NCBI RefSeq assembly: GCF_001577305.1
Contig: NZ_CP014518.1
Location: forward strand, 3,968,001 to 4,032,000
Direction of reading: 5' to 3'
Length of the DNA stretch: 64,000 bases
From: Sinomonas atrocyanea
Lineage (GTDB): Bacteria; Actinomycetota; Actinomycetes; Actinomycetales; Micrococcaceae
Shown: one piece after another, positions 50,008 through 58,187 of the stretch
How the letters are laid out: every line of letters starts with the position of its first letter
Position numbering within the stretch: position 1 is the stretch's first letter
Notes under the pieces: generated by a model
The model's input: only the letters and a program-made list of their open reading frames with translations
What the model was told of the DNA's origin: nothing
Databases searched by the model: none
Position numbers and translations under genes: made by a program

Positions 50008-51075
50008 CTACTCCTGCGGGCGGGCGAGCCCCTGCCGCAGCTCGCGCGCCTTGCGGATGTCCTCCTGCGCCACCTTCTGCTTCTTCTCGATCTGCGCGGT
50101 GTCCTTCGGCGGCAGCTGGATCGACTCCTCGGCCCCGATCCCCGCCTGAAGCTCGCGGCCGCGCTCCGTCTCGGCGTCGAACTCGGCGCCGAAGAGCAGG
50201 GACATGTTCACGAGCCAGAGCCACAGCAGCAGGATGATGACGCTGCCGAGGGCCCCATAGGTCTTGTTGTAGTGGCCGAAGTTGGCCACGTAGAACCCGA
50301 AGCCGGCGGTGGTCACCGCGAGCACGACCAGGGCCATGAGCGAGCCGGCAGTCACCCAGCGGAACTTGGGCTGCTTCACGTTCGGGGTGAAGTAGTAGAG
50401 CGTCGCGATGAGGACGATCACGAGGGCCAGCAGGACCGGCCACTTGGCGATGTTCCAGACCATGACGGCCACGCCGCCCAGCCCGATCACATTGCCCACG
50501 GCCTCCGCGACGGGACCGCTGAGGACCAGCATGGCGGAGACGATCGCCACGAGGATCACCGAGGCGATCGTCACGGCGAGCATGGTGCCGCGGAGCCGGA
50601 CGAAGCCCCGGCCCTCGCCGACCTCGTAGATGCGGTTCATCGCCCGTCCGAACGCGCCGACGTAGCCGGAGGCGGACCAGAGGGCACCGAGGATGCCGCC
50701 GATCAGGGCGAGCCCGGCGGCAGGGCTCTTCACAAGTTCCTCGACGGGCCCGCGGACCGTGTCCGCCGCGGCGCCGGGGGCCACGGACTGGACGATGTCC
50801 ATCATCCCGTTCACGGTCGTCTCGGCCTGGCCGAAGAGCCCGAGGATCGAGACGAGGGCGAGGAGCGCCGGGAACAGGGAGAGCACCGCGTAGTACGTCA
50901 GCGACGCCGCGAGGTCTGGGCAGGCGTCGTTGCTGAACTCGCGGAAGGTCTTCAGGGCGATGTACTTCCAGGAAGGCTTCGTGACGTCGCGGATGCGTTC
51001 CGGCTTCACGTCGTCGTCGGGCGCTGGGGCCGAGGACTCCTTCTGCGCGGTCTGGGCAGCGTTCTGGTCGGTCAT
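50008..51075 (-). CDS. YihY/virulence factor BrkB-family membrane protein
   Basis: This 355-residue protein has six hydrophobic segments and the family signatures DLAASLTYYAVLSLFPALLA, ILGALWSASGYVGAFGRAMN and LLLWLWLVNMSLLFGAEFDAE (each quoted in part). The C-terminal tail is charged and coiled (DTAQIEKKQKVAQEDIRKAR). The family was once called ribonuclease BN in error; its role is probably transport or envelope-related and remains unassigned. The ATG at 51075 is divergent from the initiator tRNA gene. Confidence 0.9.
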   Translation of the reverse strand: MTDQNAAQTAQKESSAPAPDDDVKPERIRDVTKPSWKYIALKTFREFSNDACPDLAASLTYYAVLSLFPALLALVSILGLFGQAETTVNGMMDIVQSVAPGAAADTVRGPVEELVKSPAAGLALIGGILGALWSASGYVGAFGRAMNRIYEVGEGRGFVRLRGTMLAVTIASVILVAIVSAMLVLSGPVAEAVGNVIGLGGVAVMVWNIAKWPVLLALVIVLIATLYYFTPNVKQPKFRWVTAGSLMALVVLAVTTAGFGFYVANFGHYNKTYGALGSVIILLLWLWLVNMSLLFGAEFDAETERGRELQAGIGAEESIQLPPKDTAQIEKKQKVAQEDIRKARELRQGLARPQE

Positions 51076-51169
51076 GCGCGGTACTTACCCAGACCGGGCT
51101 GGGGGCAATCGGACCATTCGGCCGCCGATTTCGCCTCCGGCCGCGGCGCGTGTAAAGTAGATCAAGCGC

Positions 51170-51243
51170 CGCGGGGTGGAGCAGTTCGGTAGCTCGCTGG
51201 GCTCATAACCCAGAGGTCGTAGGTTCAAATCCTGCCCCCGCAA
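51170..51243 (+). tRNA. tRNA-fMet (CAT)
   Basis: The 74-nt cloverleaf has acceptor CGCGGGG/CCCCGCA with an unpaired C1-A72, and an anticodon stem CTGGG/CCCAG containing three consecutive G:C pairs around loop CTCATAA (anticodon CAT). The T-arm is GTAGG-TTCAAAT-CCTGC. The C1xA72 mismatch and the GGG/CCC stem identify the initiator. No CCA is encoded. A strong terminator follows 6 bp later. Confidence 0.95.
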
Positions 51244-51248
51244 CTGAC

Positions 51249-51282
51249 GAAGGCCCCCGGTCCACACGGACCGGGGGCCTTC
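51249..51282 (+). terminator. Terminator after tRNA-fMet
   Basis: A perfect 15-bp stem (GAAGGCCCCCGGTCC) with loop ACAC lies immediately after the tRNA and is followed by TGC. Confidence 0.9.
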
Positions 51283-51366
51283 TGCATGCCCGAACCCGCC
51301 GAGTCCGTGTACGGGGCGGCCAGCGGGGCCTATCATCAAGGGGACTTCCATCCTCAGGTGGTCGGC

Positions 51367-51936
51367 ATGTCGGACTCCGAAGAACATCGTCCCCCGTCGT
51401 GGTGGAGCACCCTCCCCGGCATCCTCACCGGTGTGGCCGCGCTGATCACCGCCCTGGCGGGTCTGTTCTTCGGCCTCGTCCAGCTCAACTCGCAGGGGAC
51501 GGCCGCCACCACCGTGAAGAGCTCGGCCGCCGCTAATCCGGCGCGCCCAGCCCAAAGCTCCATCCCGGAAACAGCCATCGCCTCGGCACCCCCTGCCGCC
51601 GTCCAGGTCACCAACCAGCCCCAGCGTGTCGGTGACCTCGAGTACACCGTGGTGAGCGCGTCGGCCAGGCCCGACGCCGACGGCCTGAGCGCCATCGAGT
51701 TCACCGTGCGCTGCTTCAACTACGGCCGGTATGACGCCAACTTCTGGGATGCAGGGTTCCGCGTCGCGGCCGGTTCGGACGTCTACTCACCCACCTCCGG
51801 CCTCGACGTGGTCGTCCCGTCGGACTCGAGCACCACGGGAGTGGTCCGGTTCGTCGTCCCTGCCAGCGCGCGGTCTCTCACCCTCACATTCAGATTCCCG
51901 GCTGGGGAGAGGTCCGTCCCGGTCTCGCTGTCCTAG
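51367..51936 (+). CDS. Membrane-anchored DUF4352-like protein
   Basis: The protein has 189 residues. A short cytoplasmic start is followed by one hydrophobic segment (LPGILTGVAALITALAGLFF, about 16-35) and a Thr/Ala/Pro-rich linker. An extracellular beta-sandwich of about 100 residues then has the DUF4352/TelA-like rhythm (YTVVSASARPDADGLSAIEF, then VRFVVPASARSLTLTFRF). The ATG at 51367 is preferred; 51286 lies inside the tRNA terminator context. It ends in a TAG sharing two bases with the opposite-strand stop of the flavoprotein gene. Function unknown. Confidence 0.75.
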   Translation: MSDSEEHRPPSWWSTLPGILTGVAALITALAGLFFGLVQLNSQGTAATTVKSSAAANPARPAQSSIPETAIASAPPAAVQVTNQPQRVGDLEYTVVSASARPDADGLSAIEFTVRCFNYGRYDANFWDAGFRVAAGSDVYSPTSGLDVVVPSDSSTTGVVRFVVPASARSLTLTFRFPAGERSVPVSLS

Positions 51937-53588
51937 GCCCCGGCGGAACGCCCCGCCACGCGGCCGGAGAAGAGGCAGCCGCCCAGGAACGTGCCCTCCA
52001 GGGCGTTGTAGCCCATCATCCCGCCGCCCCCGAAGCCGGCCGCCTCCCCCGCGGCGAACAGCCCGGGGACCGGCCGCCCCGACGGGGCCAGGCAGCGGCC
52101 GGAGAGGTCGGTCTCGAGGCCGCCGAGGGTCTTGCGCGTGAGGATGTTGAGCCGCACCGCGATCAGCGGGCCGTGCCGGGGATCGAGGATCCGGTGCGGC
52201 GCGGCGACCCGGATGAGCCGGTCGCCGAGGTACTTCCGGTGCGCGCGCAGGAAGGTGACCTGGGCGTCCTTGCCGAAGGCGTTCTCGATCTCGGCGTCGC
52301 GCGCCTCGAGCACCGCCCGCACGGCCGGCTCGGACACGAGCCCTGGCTCCCCCACCCGGTTCATCCCCTCGACGAGCTCGCCCAGGGTCCGGGCGACCAC
52401 GAAGTCCTCGCCGTGCTCCTTGAACGCCTCGATCGGAGCCGCCGCGCCCGGCCGCAGGCGTGAGGCCAGGAGCCGGAAGTCCTTGCCGGTCAGGTCCGGG
52501 TTCTGCTCGGACCCGGAGAGCGCGAACTCCTTCTCGATGATCGACTGCGTGAGCACGAACCACGAGTAGTCGTACCCCGTGGCCCGCAGGTGCTTGAGCG
52601 TCCCTAGGGTGTCGAACCCGGGGAACAGCGGCGCCGGCAGCCTCCTGCCCAGGGCGTCGAGCCACACCGAGGAGGGACCGGGCAGGATCCGGATCCCGTG
52701 GTTCTCCCACACCGGATTCCAGTTCCGCAGCCCCTCCGTGTAGTGCCACATGCGGTCGCCGTTGATGACGCGCGCACCGGCCGCCTCGGCGATCGGGAGC
52801 ATGCGCCCGTCCACGTGGGCCGGCACACCCGCCACCATGGTGCGCGGCGGGGTGCCGAGGCGCTCGGGCCACAGCCTGCGGACCATGTCGTGGTTGCCGC
52901 CGACCCCGCCGGAGGCGATCACGATCGCGCCCGCCTCCACCTCGAACTCCCCCACCACGCGCCGGCCGCTCGCCGTCCCGCGCTCGGCGTCCGACGGCGC
53001 GAGTCGGGCTCCGCGCACGCCGGTCGCGGCGCCGTCGTGCGTCACCACCTCGTCGACGCGGTGCCGGAACAGGAAGCGGATGCGGGCGGCGTCTGCGTGC
53101 GCCCGGGCGCGGCGGACGAACGGCGCGAGGACGCCGGGGCCGGTGCCCCAGACGAGGTGGAAGCGCGGCACGGAGTTGCCGTGGCCGTCCGCGCGCCCGT
53201 CGCCGCGCTCGGCCCAGCCCACCACCGGGAAGAAGCGCACGCCCATGCCGTGCAGCCACGCGCGCTTCTCGCCGGCTGCGAAGTCCAGGTAGGCCTCGGC
53301 CCAGAGCCGGGGCCAGTAGTCCTCGGGGCGGTCAAACTGGGCGGAGCCGAACCAGTCCTGCCTGGCCAGGGCGAGCGAGTCCCGCACACCCATGCGCCGC
53401 TGCTCGGGCGAGCCGACGAGGAAGAGCCCGCCGAGGGACCAGTGCGCCTGCCCGCCGAGCGACTGCGGCGGCTCCTGGTCGAGGACCACGACCTCCCGGC
53501 CAGCGTCCGCGGCCTCGACCGCCGCCACGAGTCCCGCGAGCCCGGCCCCCACCACGCACACGTCCGCCTGGACCGTCTGATCTGCCAT
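51933..53588 (-). CDS. FAD-dependent dehydrogenase (fumarate reductase/KstD-like)
   Basis: The product is a 551-residue flavoprotein. It has VCVVGAGLAGLVAAVEAADA at the N-terminus, VVLDQEPPQSLGGQAHWSLG, ASGGVGGNH in the middle, and a C-terminal GLFAAGEAAGFGGGGMMGYN followed by LEGTFLGGCLFSGR. This is the FAD_binding_2 architecture seen in ketosteroid dehydrogenases and flavocytochrome-like enzymes, here without a signal peptide or haem motif. The substrate is unknown. It is divergent from a methyltransferase gene. Confidence 0.88.
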   Translation of the reverse strand: MADQTVQADVCVVGAGLAGLVAAVEAADAGREVVVLDQEPPQSLGGQAHWSLGGLFLVGSPEQRRMGVRDSLALARQDWFGSAQFDRPEDYWPRLWAEAYLDFAAGEKRAWLHGMGVRFFPVVGWAERGDGRADGHGNSVPRFHLVWGTGPGVLAPFVRRARAHADAARIRFLFRHRVDEVVTHDGAATGVRGARLAPSDAERGTASGRRVVGEFEVEAGAIVIASGGVGGNHDMVRRLWPERLGTPPRTMVAGVPAHVDGRMLPIAEAAGARVINGDRMWHYTEGLRNWNPVWENHGIRILPGPSSVWLDALGRRLPAPLFPGFDTLGTLKHLRATGYDYSWFVLTQSIIEKEFALSGSEQNPDLTGKDFRLLASRLRPGAAAPIEAFKEHGEDFVVARTLGELVEGMNRVGEPGLVSEPAVRAVLEARDAEIENAFGKDAQVTFLRAHRKYLGDRLIRVAAPHRILDPRHGPLIAVRLNILTRKTLGGLETDLSGRCLAPSGRPVPGLFAAGEAAGFGGGGMMGYNALEGTFLGGCLFSGRVAGRSAGA

Positions 53589-53643
53589 GGGCCCAGCCTT
53601 TCCGCCCATCCCGCGCGCGTCAACGGTGCCGCATACTGGAGCC

Positions 53644-54315
53644 ATGTCCGGCTGCTGCGGGCCCGGCCCCGGGAACACCGACCCGACGAGGTACAGCGCG
53701 GTCTTCACCCCGTCCTTCTCCCGCAGCATCACGAGGCGCTACGAGCGGAAGGGCCTGCGCCCCGTCGAACAGCGGATCGTGGACTTCCTGGCGGGCACCG
53801 GCATCGAGGGTGCGAGCGTCCTCGAGATCGGGGGCGGCGTGGGCGAGATCCAGCTCGAGCTCCTCAAGCGCGGGGCCGGCCGCACCGAGAACCTCGAGCT
53901 CTCCGACGCCTACGAGTCCAACGCCGAGCGGCTCGTCGAACGGGCGGGGCTGGGCGGGCGCGTCTCGCGCCGCCTCGGGGTGGACATCGCGGAGACGCCC
54001 GACGCCGTCGGGCCGGCGGACGTCGTCATCCTCCACCGCGTCGTGTGCTGCTACCCCGACTACGTCAAGCTCCTCGGCGCGGCGGCCCGGCACGCGCGGC
54101 GCGCGCTCGTGTTCAGCTACCCGCCGCGGAACCTGTTCCACCGTGCCGGATTCACGGCCGTCAACGCCTTCATGCGCGCCACGGGCAAGACGTACCGGGG
54201 CTACACCCACGACCCCGCGGCGATGGTCGACGTGGTCCGCCGGCACGGGCTCGACCCGGTGTACGCGCACCGGGGCCTCGCGTGGCACATCACCGGTGCC
54301 GTGCGTGCCCGCTGA
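53644..54315 (+). CDS. Class I SAM-dependent methyltransferase
   Basis: The 223 residues have the SAM loop VLEIGGGVGEIQ (59-70), an acidic ribose contact in LELSDAY, and DVVILHRVVCCYPDY as motif IV. The N-terminus is Cys/Gly/Pro-rich (MSGCCGPGPGNTDPTRY) and may bind a metal. The family includes magnesium-protoporphyrin and small-molecule O-methyltransferases; the substrate is not indicated. The ATG at 53644 gives the start just quoted, and the earlier ATG at 53587 overlaps the divergent gene. Confidence 0.85.
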   Translation: MSGCCGPGPGNTDPTRYSAVFTPSFSRSITRRYERKGLRPVEQRIVDFLAGTGIEGASVLEIGGGVGEIQLELLKRGAGRTENLELSDAYESNAERLVERAGLGGRVSRRLGVDIAETPDAVGPADVVILHRVVCCYPDYVKLLGAAARHARRALVFSYPPRNLFHRAGFTAVNAFMRATGKTYRGYTHDPAAMVDVVRRHGLDPVYAHRGLAWHITGAVRAR

Positions 54316-54354
54316 CGCGCGTCAGAGCGGGGCCCGCGTCAGAGCGGGGCCCCG

Positions 54355-55773
54355 TCAGAGCGCCGGGGACAGCGCCTCGATGGCCTCCTCCGCGGCGCGC
54401 CGGCCCATGCGCAGGGCGCCGTCCACGTGCTGGTACCCCTCGGCCGCGAGGTCGGAGCAGGCCCAGTGGATCGGGCCGACCGGCGTGCGCTGGTCCGCGC
54501 CGTACCGGGAGAGGCCGCCGAGGTCGAAGCTCGCCGCGTAGGCGCCGCGGGTCCACTCCTCCGAGCCCCAGTCCGACTCGTAGTAGACCTCCGGGGTGAG
54601 GGCGTCGTCGCCGAGGTAGTGGGCGATCGAGGCGAGGATCGCGGCCCTGCGCTCCTCGGGCGAGAGGCGGAACACCGCGTCCGCCTTCTCGTCCGAGACG
54701 AAGCCCACGAGGGTGCCGCGGGAGTCGCCGTGGTTCGTGTTGTCGTAGACCTCCTGGACGAGCTGGTCCGCGCCGAAGCACGTGCCGGAGAGCTTGGCCT
54801 CGCGCCAGAACGGGCGGTCGTAGACGGCGTGGACCTTGATGACCAGGCCCATGGAGAGGTGCTGGTGCAGCTGGTGCTGGCGCCGCGGCAGGGCCGGGAC
54901 GTAGGAGATGCGGCTGTAGAGCGTGGGCGGGACCGCGAGGATCGCCCGGCGCGCGGTGACCGTGACGCGGCCGGCGGTGCCGCCGTCGGCCGTCGCGGTG
55001 ACGCTGCCGATCCCGCCCTCGCTCCCCTCCCACTCCAGGGTCCGGACCGGGGCGCCGAGGACCACGGCGTCGCCGAGCTCGGCGGCCATCGCCTCGCTCA
55101 CGGACTGCATGCCGCCCACCACGCGCCTGTCGAGGATGAAGTCCTCGTCGAGGAGGTTGCTGAACGACCCGGCCGAGGCGGCCATGAGGACTGCCTGCAG
55201 GGCCGAGAACGCGTGGGCCGGCTTGGTCAGCATGCCGCCGGCGATGAAGAGGCCCACGAGGTTGCAGGCCTCCTCGTCGGCGGACTGGCCGCGGAGCCAG
55301 TGGTGGAAGCTGACCGTGTCGAGCCCGCGCGCCTTCGGGTGGGCCCACGGCTGCTCGGCGCCGAGCTCGGCGGCGAGGGCGTCGAGGATGGCGGTGAGGC
55401 GCTCGACCTCGGCGAGGGTGCCCGGGGAGACCGGGAAGTCCGCACCGGCGTAGACCGTGCGGGTGCCGTCCGGGGCGACGTAGACGTTCTCGCCCTCGCG
55501 GTAGCGCTGGAAGGTCTCCTTGCCGAGCTCGTCGACGAGGCCCAGGAGCTCGGTCTGGTCGGGGCTGATCCACTGGCCGCCGATCTCGAGGAACGCGCCG
55601 TCGATCGTGTCGCTCCAGGTGCGGCCGCCCACGCGGTCGCGGGCCTCGAGGACGACGACGCGCTGGCCCTCCTTCGCGAGGGTCCGGGCGGCCATGAGGC
55701 CGGCGGGGCCGGCACCGACGACGACGACATCGGCCTCGCGGGTCCGGGCGGCAGGGGTCTGGGGCTGGGACAT
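54355..55773 (-). CDS. puo: Putrescine oxidase (flavin monoamine oxidase family)
   Basis: This is a 472-residue flavoprotein very close, from memory, to the Rhodococcus/Arthrobacter putrescine oxidase along its whole length. It has VVVGAGPAGLMAARTL, DRVGGRTWSDTIDGAFLEIG, GLFIAGGMLTKPAHAFSALQ, LVQEVYDNTNHGDSRGTLVG and a C-terminal DLAAEGYQHVDGALRMG. It oxidises putrescine to 4-aminobutanal, NH3 and H2O2 in the cytoplasm. A TetR-type palindrome lies 45 bp upstream of the start, and the same palindrome precedes the agmatine genes. Confidence 0.93.
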   Translation of the reverse strand: MSQPQTPAARTREADVVVVGAGPAGLMAARTLAKEGQRVVVLEARDRVGGRTWSDTIDGAFLEIGGQWISPDQTELLGLVDELGKETFQRYREGENVYVAPDGTRTVYAGADFPVSPGTLAEVERLTAILDALAAELGAEQPWAHPKARGLDTVSFHHWLRGQSADEEACNLVGLFIAGGMLTKPAHAFSALQAVLMAASAGSFSNLLDEDFILDRRVVGGMQSVSEAMAAELGDAVVLGAPVRTLEWEGSEGGIGSVTATADGGTAGRVTVTARRAILAVPPTLYSRISYVPALPRRQHQLHQHLSMGLVIKVHAVYDRPFWREAKLSGTCFGADQLVQEVYDNTNHGDSRGTLVGFVSDEKADAVFRLSPEERRAAILASIAHYLGDDALTPEVYYESDWGSEEWTRGAYAASFDLGGLSRYGADQRTPVGPIHWACSDLAAEGYQHVDGALRMGRRAAEEAIEALSPAL

Positions 55774-55817
55774 GATGGTCTTCCTTCGACAGGAGGGGAA
55801 TGTGGGGGAGGTTTCAA

Positions 55818-55834
55818 AATGAATGTAGTTCATT
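55818..55834. promoter_or_regulatory. TetR operator upstream of puo
   Basis: AATGAA and TTCATT are inverted arms separated by 5 bp. The same 6-5-6 palindrome occurs at 56988-57004 before the agmatine operon, with one arm base changed (AACGAA). On the puo strand, TCTAAT (a -10-like box) overlaps its edge. Confidence 0.65.
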
Positions 55835-55866
55835 AGAAAGCGGCCCACAACCCCTCCCTCCCTCCC

Positions 55867-56033
55867 CGACGCGGGGTCACCTCCCACCCGACGCGGGGTC
55901 ACCTCCCACCCGACGCGGGGTCACCTCCCACCCGACGCGGGGTCACCTCCCACCCGACGCGGGGTCACCTCCCACCCGACGCGGGGTCACCTCCCACCCG
56001 ATGCGGGGTCACGTCTCGCGAGACGCGGGGTCA
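55867..56033. repeat. Eight 22-bp tandem repeats, downstream of tetR
   Basis: The 13-bp core CGACGCGGGGTCA begins at 55867, 55889, 55911, 55933, 55955, 55977, 55999 and 56021, exactly every 22 bp. The linker is CCTCCCACC in the first six copies and changes near the end. The last core ends on the complement of the tetR stop codon. The cores are reverse complements of those in the array upstream of the same gene. There are no variable spacers. Confidence 0.95.
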
Positions 56034-56726
56034 GCCGCGTGTGGCGCGCACCGCCGCCAGCGTGCCCCGGAGACCAGCGACGAGTGCGCTGAGCCCCAGG
56101 CCGAAGGCGGTGTCAGCCGAGGCGGCACCCCTCGCCGGACGCGCGGAAACAGCAGCCGCGAAGGTGGGCGCGAGCTCAGGGCGATCGCCGACGTCAAAGA
56201 TCCCCTCCGGGGCCGAAACATCCATGGCAGAACCGAGGACGAACGACTCGACCGCAACGATCACATCGACGACCATGTCCTCGGGCCATCCGCCATCGCG
56301 GAGCCCCGCAGCCACGCGCTCGTACATCGCGAGGGTGTGCGGGGCGCCGGCCACCGGGAAGACCGCGATGATCGGGATGAGCGGGGGATGCGGCGCGAAG
56401 GCCTCGCGGTACGAGTAGGCCCACCGCGTCAGCGCCAGGTCCCAGGGACCCGCGCCGAAGCCGGAAGTGTCGATCGTCTCGCAGACGTCGTCCTGGACCC
56501 AGTTGAGGACCTCGTCCTTGGACTTCACGTGGTTGTAGAGCGCGGACGGCGCGGTCCTGAGCTCGTGGGCAAGGGCTGCCATGGTGAGCCCCTCGTAGCC
56601 GACCCGGGCGACGACGGCGAGCGCCGCCGTCGTGATCTTCCCCCGCGAGAGGACAGGGCTCGGGGGACGGCCGCGGCGGCGCGGCGCGGCCTGAGTGGAC
56701 GCCTCGCGGGAGTCGGGGGATTCCAT
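56031..56726 (-). CDS. TetR-family regulator, probably of polyamine catabolism
   Basis: This 231-residue TetR protein has a helix-turn-helix in GLTMAALAHELRTAPSALYN (about 46-65, then HVKSKDEVLNW) and a C-terminal ligand domain (about 95-225). It lies between the divergent puo and agmatine operons, each preceded by the same palindrome, so it is the natural repressor, perhaps relieved by putrescine or agmatine. The ATG at 56726 is preferred; the frame is open upstream only because it runs through the repeat array. It is flanked on both sides by 22-bp repeats. Confidence 0.9.
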   Translation of the reverse strand: MESPDSREASTQAAPRRRGRPPSPVLSRGKITTAALAVVARVGYEGLTMAALAHELRTAPSALYNHVKSKDEVLNWVQDDVCETIDTSGFGAGPWDLALTRWAYSYREAFAPHPPLIPIIAVFPVAGAPHTLAMYERVAAGLRDGGWPEDMVVDVIVAVESFVLGSAMDVSAPEGIFDVGDRPELAPTFAAAVSARPARGAASADTAFGLGLSALVAGLRGTLAAVRATRG

Positions 56727-56781
56727 GCCTCGGAGTCTAGGGGACCGCGAGGAGCCCTTTTCGAGCTCGGGCGGTGAGACC

Positions 56782-56948
56782 TGACCCCGCGTCGCGCGAG
56801 ACCTGACCCCGCGTCGCACGAGACGTGACCCCGAGTCGCTGGGGACCCGACCCCGCGTCGCGGGAGACCTGACCCCGCGTCGCACGAGACGTGACCCTGA
56901 GTCGCTGGGGACCCGACCCCGCGTCGCGCGAGACGTGACCCCGGGTCG
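56782..56948. repeat. Eight 22-bp tandem repeats, upstream of tetR
   Basis: Cores close to TGACCCCGCGTCG begin at 56782, 56804, 56826, 56848, 56870, 56892, 56914 and 56936, exactly every 22 bp. The linkers vary (CACGAGACG, CTGGGGACC, CGGGAGACC). Units 2-4 are nearly repeated as units 5-7, giving a 66-bp higher-order period. The core is the reverse complement of the core in the 55867-56033 array. The array occupies the tetR upstream region. Confidence 0.95.
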
Positions 56949-56957
56949 GAGGGAGGG

Positions 56958-57004
56958 TTGACCGTGGCGCAGGTCACTGCTCTAATAAACGAACGCGATT
57001 CATT
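56958..57004 (+). promoter_or_regulatory. Promoter and TetR operator of the agmatine operon
   Basis: TTGACC (56958-56963) and TCTAAT (56981-56986) are separated by 17 bp. The palindrome AACGAA-N5-TTCATT (56988-57004) starts 2 bp after the -10 box, over the expected transcription start. The leader runs 64 bp to the ATG at 57069. Confidence 0.7.
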
Positions 57005-57068
57005 TAGGCGCTCACCCCGCGCCCCCTCAGGGTCATCTCAGACCCCCCAACTTCCCCGAAGGACTTCC

Positions 57069-58187
57069 ATGCACGAGATCCTTGCCCTGCAGCCCCCGGT
57101 GTCGTGGGCCCGCACGGAAACGGACGCTCCGAGGCGCGCTCCCCTGCGCGTCGGCGTCGTCCAGCACCGCTGGCACGAGGACCCCGCGGCGACCGAGGCC
57201 GAGCTCGAGGAGGGCATCCGCCGCGCTGCCGCCCGCGGAGCAGCGGTCGTCTTCCTCCCCGAGCTCACGCTCTCCCGCTACCCGGCGGACACGCTGCCCG
57301 GCTACACGCCCAGCAGCATCGCCGAGGACCTCGAGACCGGCCGCACGCTCGCGTTCGCCCGCCGCGCCGCCGCCGCCCACGGCATCTGCGTCCACGCCAG
57401 CCTGTACCGCAGGGGCGCCGCAGGGGGCCCCCTCGGCTACAACACCGCGATCCTCGTGGCCCCCGACGGCAGGCTCCTCGCCGCCACGGACAAGCTCCAC
57501 ATCCCGGTGACCGAGGGCTACTACGAGGACAGGTTCTTCCGCCCCGGCCCCGAAGCGGGCAGCCCGTACCCCGTCCACTCCCCCGCCGAGCTCGGCGGGG
57601 CCCGCCTCGGCCTGCCGACGTGCTGGGACGAATGGTTCCCCGAGCTCGCCCGCGCCTACTCGCTCGCGGGCGCGGAGATCCTCGCCTACCCCACCGCGAT
57701 CGGCTCCGAGCCCGGTCACCCCGACTTCGACACGGAACCGCTGTGGCGGCAGGTGATCGTGGGCAACGGGATCGCCAACGGCACGTTCATGGTGGTCCCG
57801 AACCGCTGGGGCGCCGAGGGCCTCGTGACCTTCTACGGCTCGTCCTTCATCTCGGACCCGTACGGCCGGATCCTGGCCCGCGCCCCGCGCGAGGGCTCGG
57901 CCGTGCTCGTCGCGGACCTCGACCTCGACGCGCGCCGCGACTGGCTCACCCTCTTCCCGTTCCTCACCACCCGCCGCCCGGACACCTACGCCGCGCTCAC
58001 CGCGCCCGTGGACCCCGCGCACCCGTTCGGCACCACCGGCCGGCCCGGCTCGCCCGAGCCAGCACCCCACTCCGGCGGGACGCACGACGGCGGCGACGCA
58101 CCGGCGTCGTCCGGCTCACCGGCGGTCCGCTCACCGGCGGTCCCCTCGGCAGCAGGAACGCAGCAGCTCGAAGGGGCGCGCGCATGA
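57069..58187 (+). CDS. aguB: N-carbamoylputrescine amidase (nitrilase superfamily)
   Basis: This 372-residue carbon-nitrogen hydrolase has the Glu-Lys-Cys triad at Glu65 (FLPELTLSRY), Lys142 (TDKLHIP) and Cys185 (PTCWDEWFPE). The CWDxWFPE form is characteristic of AguB. It converts N-carbamoylputrescine to putrescine, CO2 and NH3. Residues after about 320 form a Pro/Ser/Gly-rich tail absent from most AguB proteins. An N-terminal extension of about 25 residues precedes the first strand. Its stop overlaps the agmatine deiminase start (ATGA). Confidence 0.9.
   Translation: MHEILALQPPVSWARTETDAPRRAPLRVGVVQHRWHEDPAATEAELEEGIRRAAARGAAVVFLPELTLSRYPADTLPGYTPSSIAEDLETGRTLAFARRAAAAHGICVHASLYRRGAAGGPLGYNTAILVAPDGRLLAATDKLHIPVTEGYYEDRFFRPGPEAGSPYPVHSPAELGGARLGLPTCWDEWFPELARAYSLAGAEILAYPTAIGSEPGHPDFDTEPLWRQVIVGNGIANGTFMVVPNRWGAEGLVTFYGSSFISDPYGRILARAPREGSAVLVADLDLDARRDWLTLFPFLTTRRPDTYAALTAPVDPAHPFGTTGRPGSPEPAPHSGGTHDGGDAPASSGSPAVRSPAVPSAAGTQQLEGARA

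Noticed and set aside
55800..56777. A plus-strand protein with repeated Pro/Arg/Gly motifs across the first 22-bp array
   Set aside because: A 22-bp unit without stops is open in all frames; the sequence continues antisense through tetR and has no start signal of its own.
55867..56948. CRISPR arrays in the 22-bp repeats
   Set aside because: Repeats are contiguous with 9-bp, mostly constant linkers instead of unique 30-40 bp spacers, and there are no cas genes in the window.
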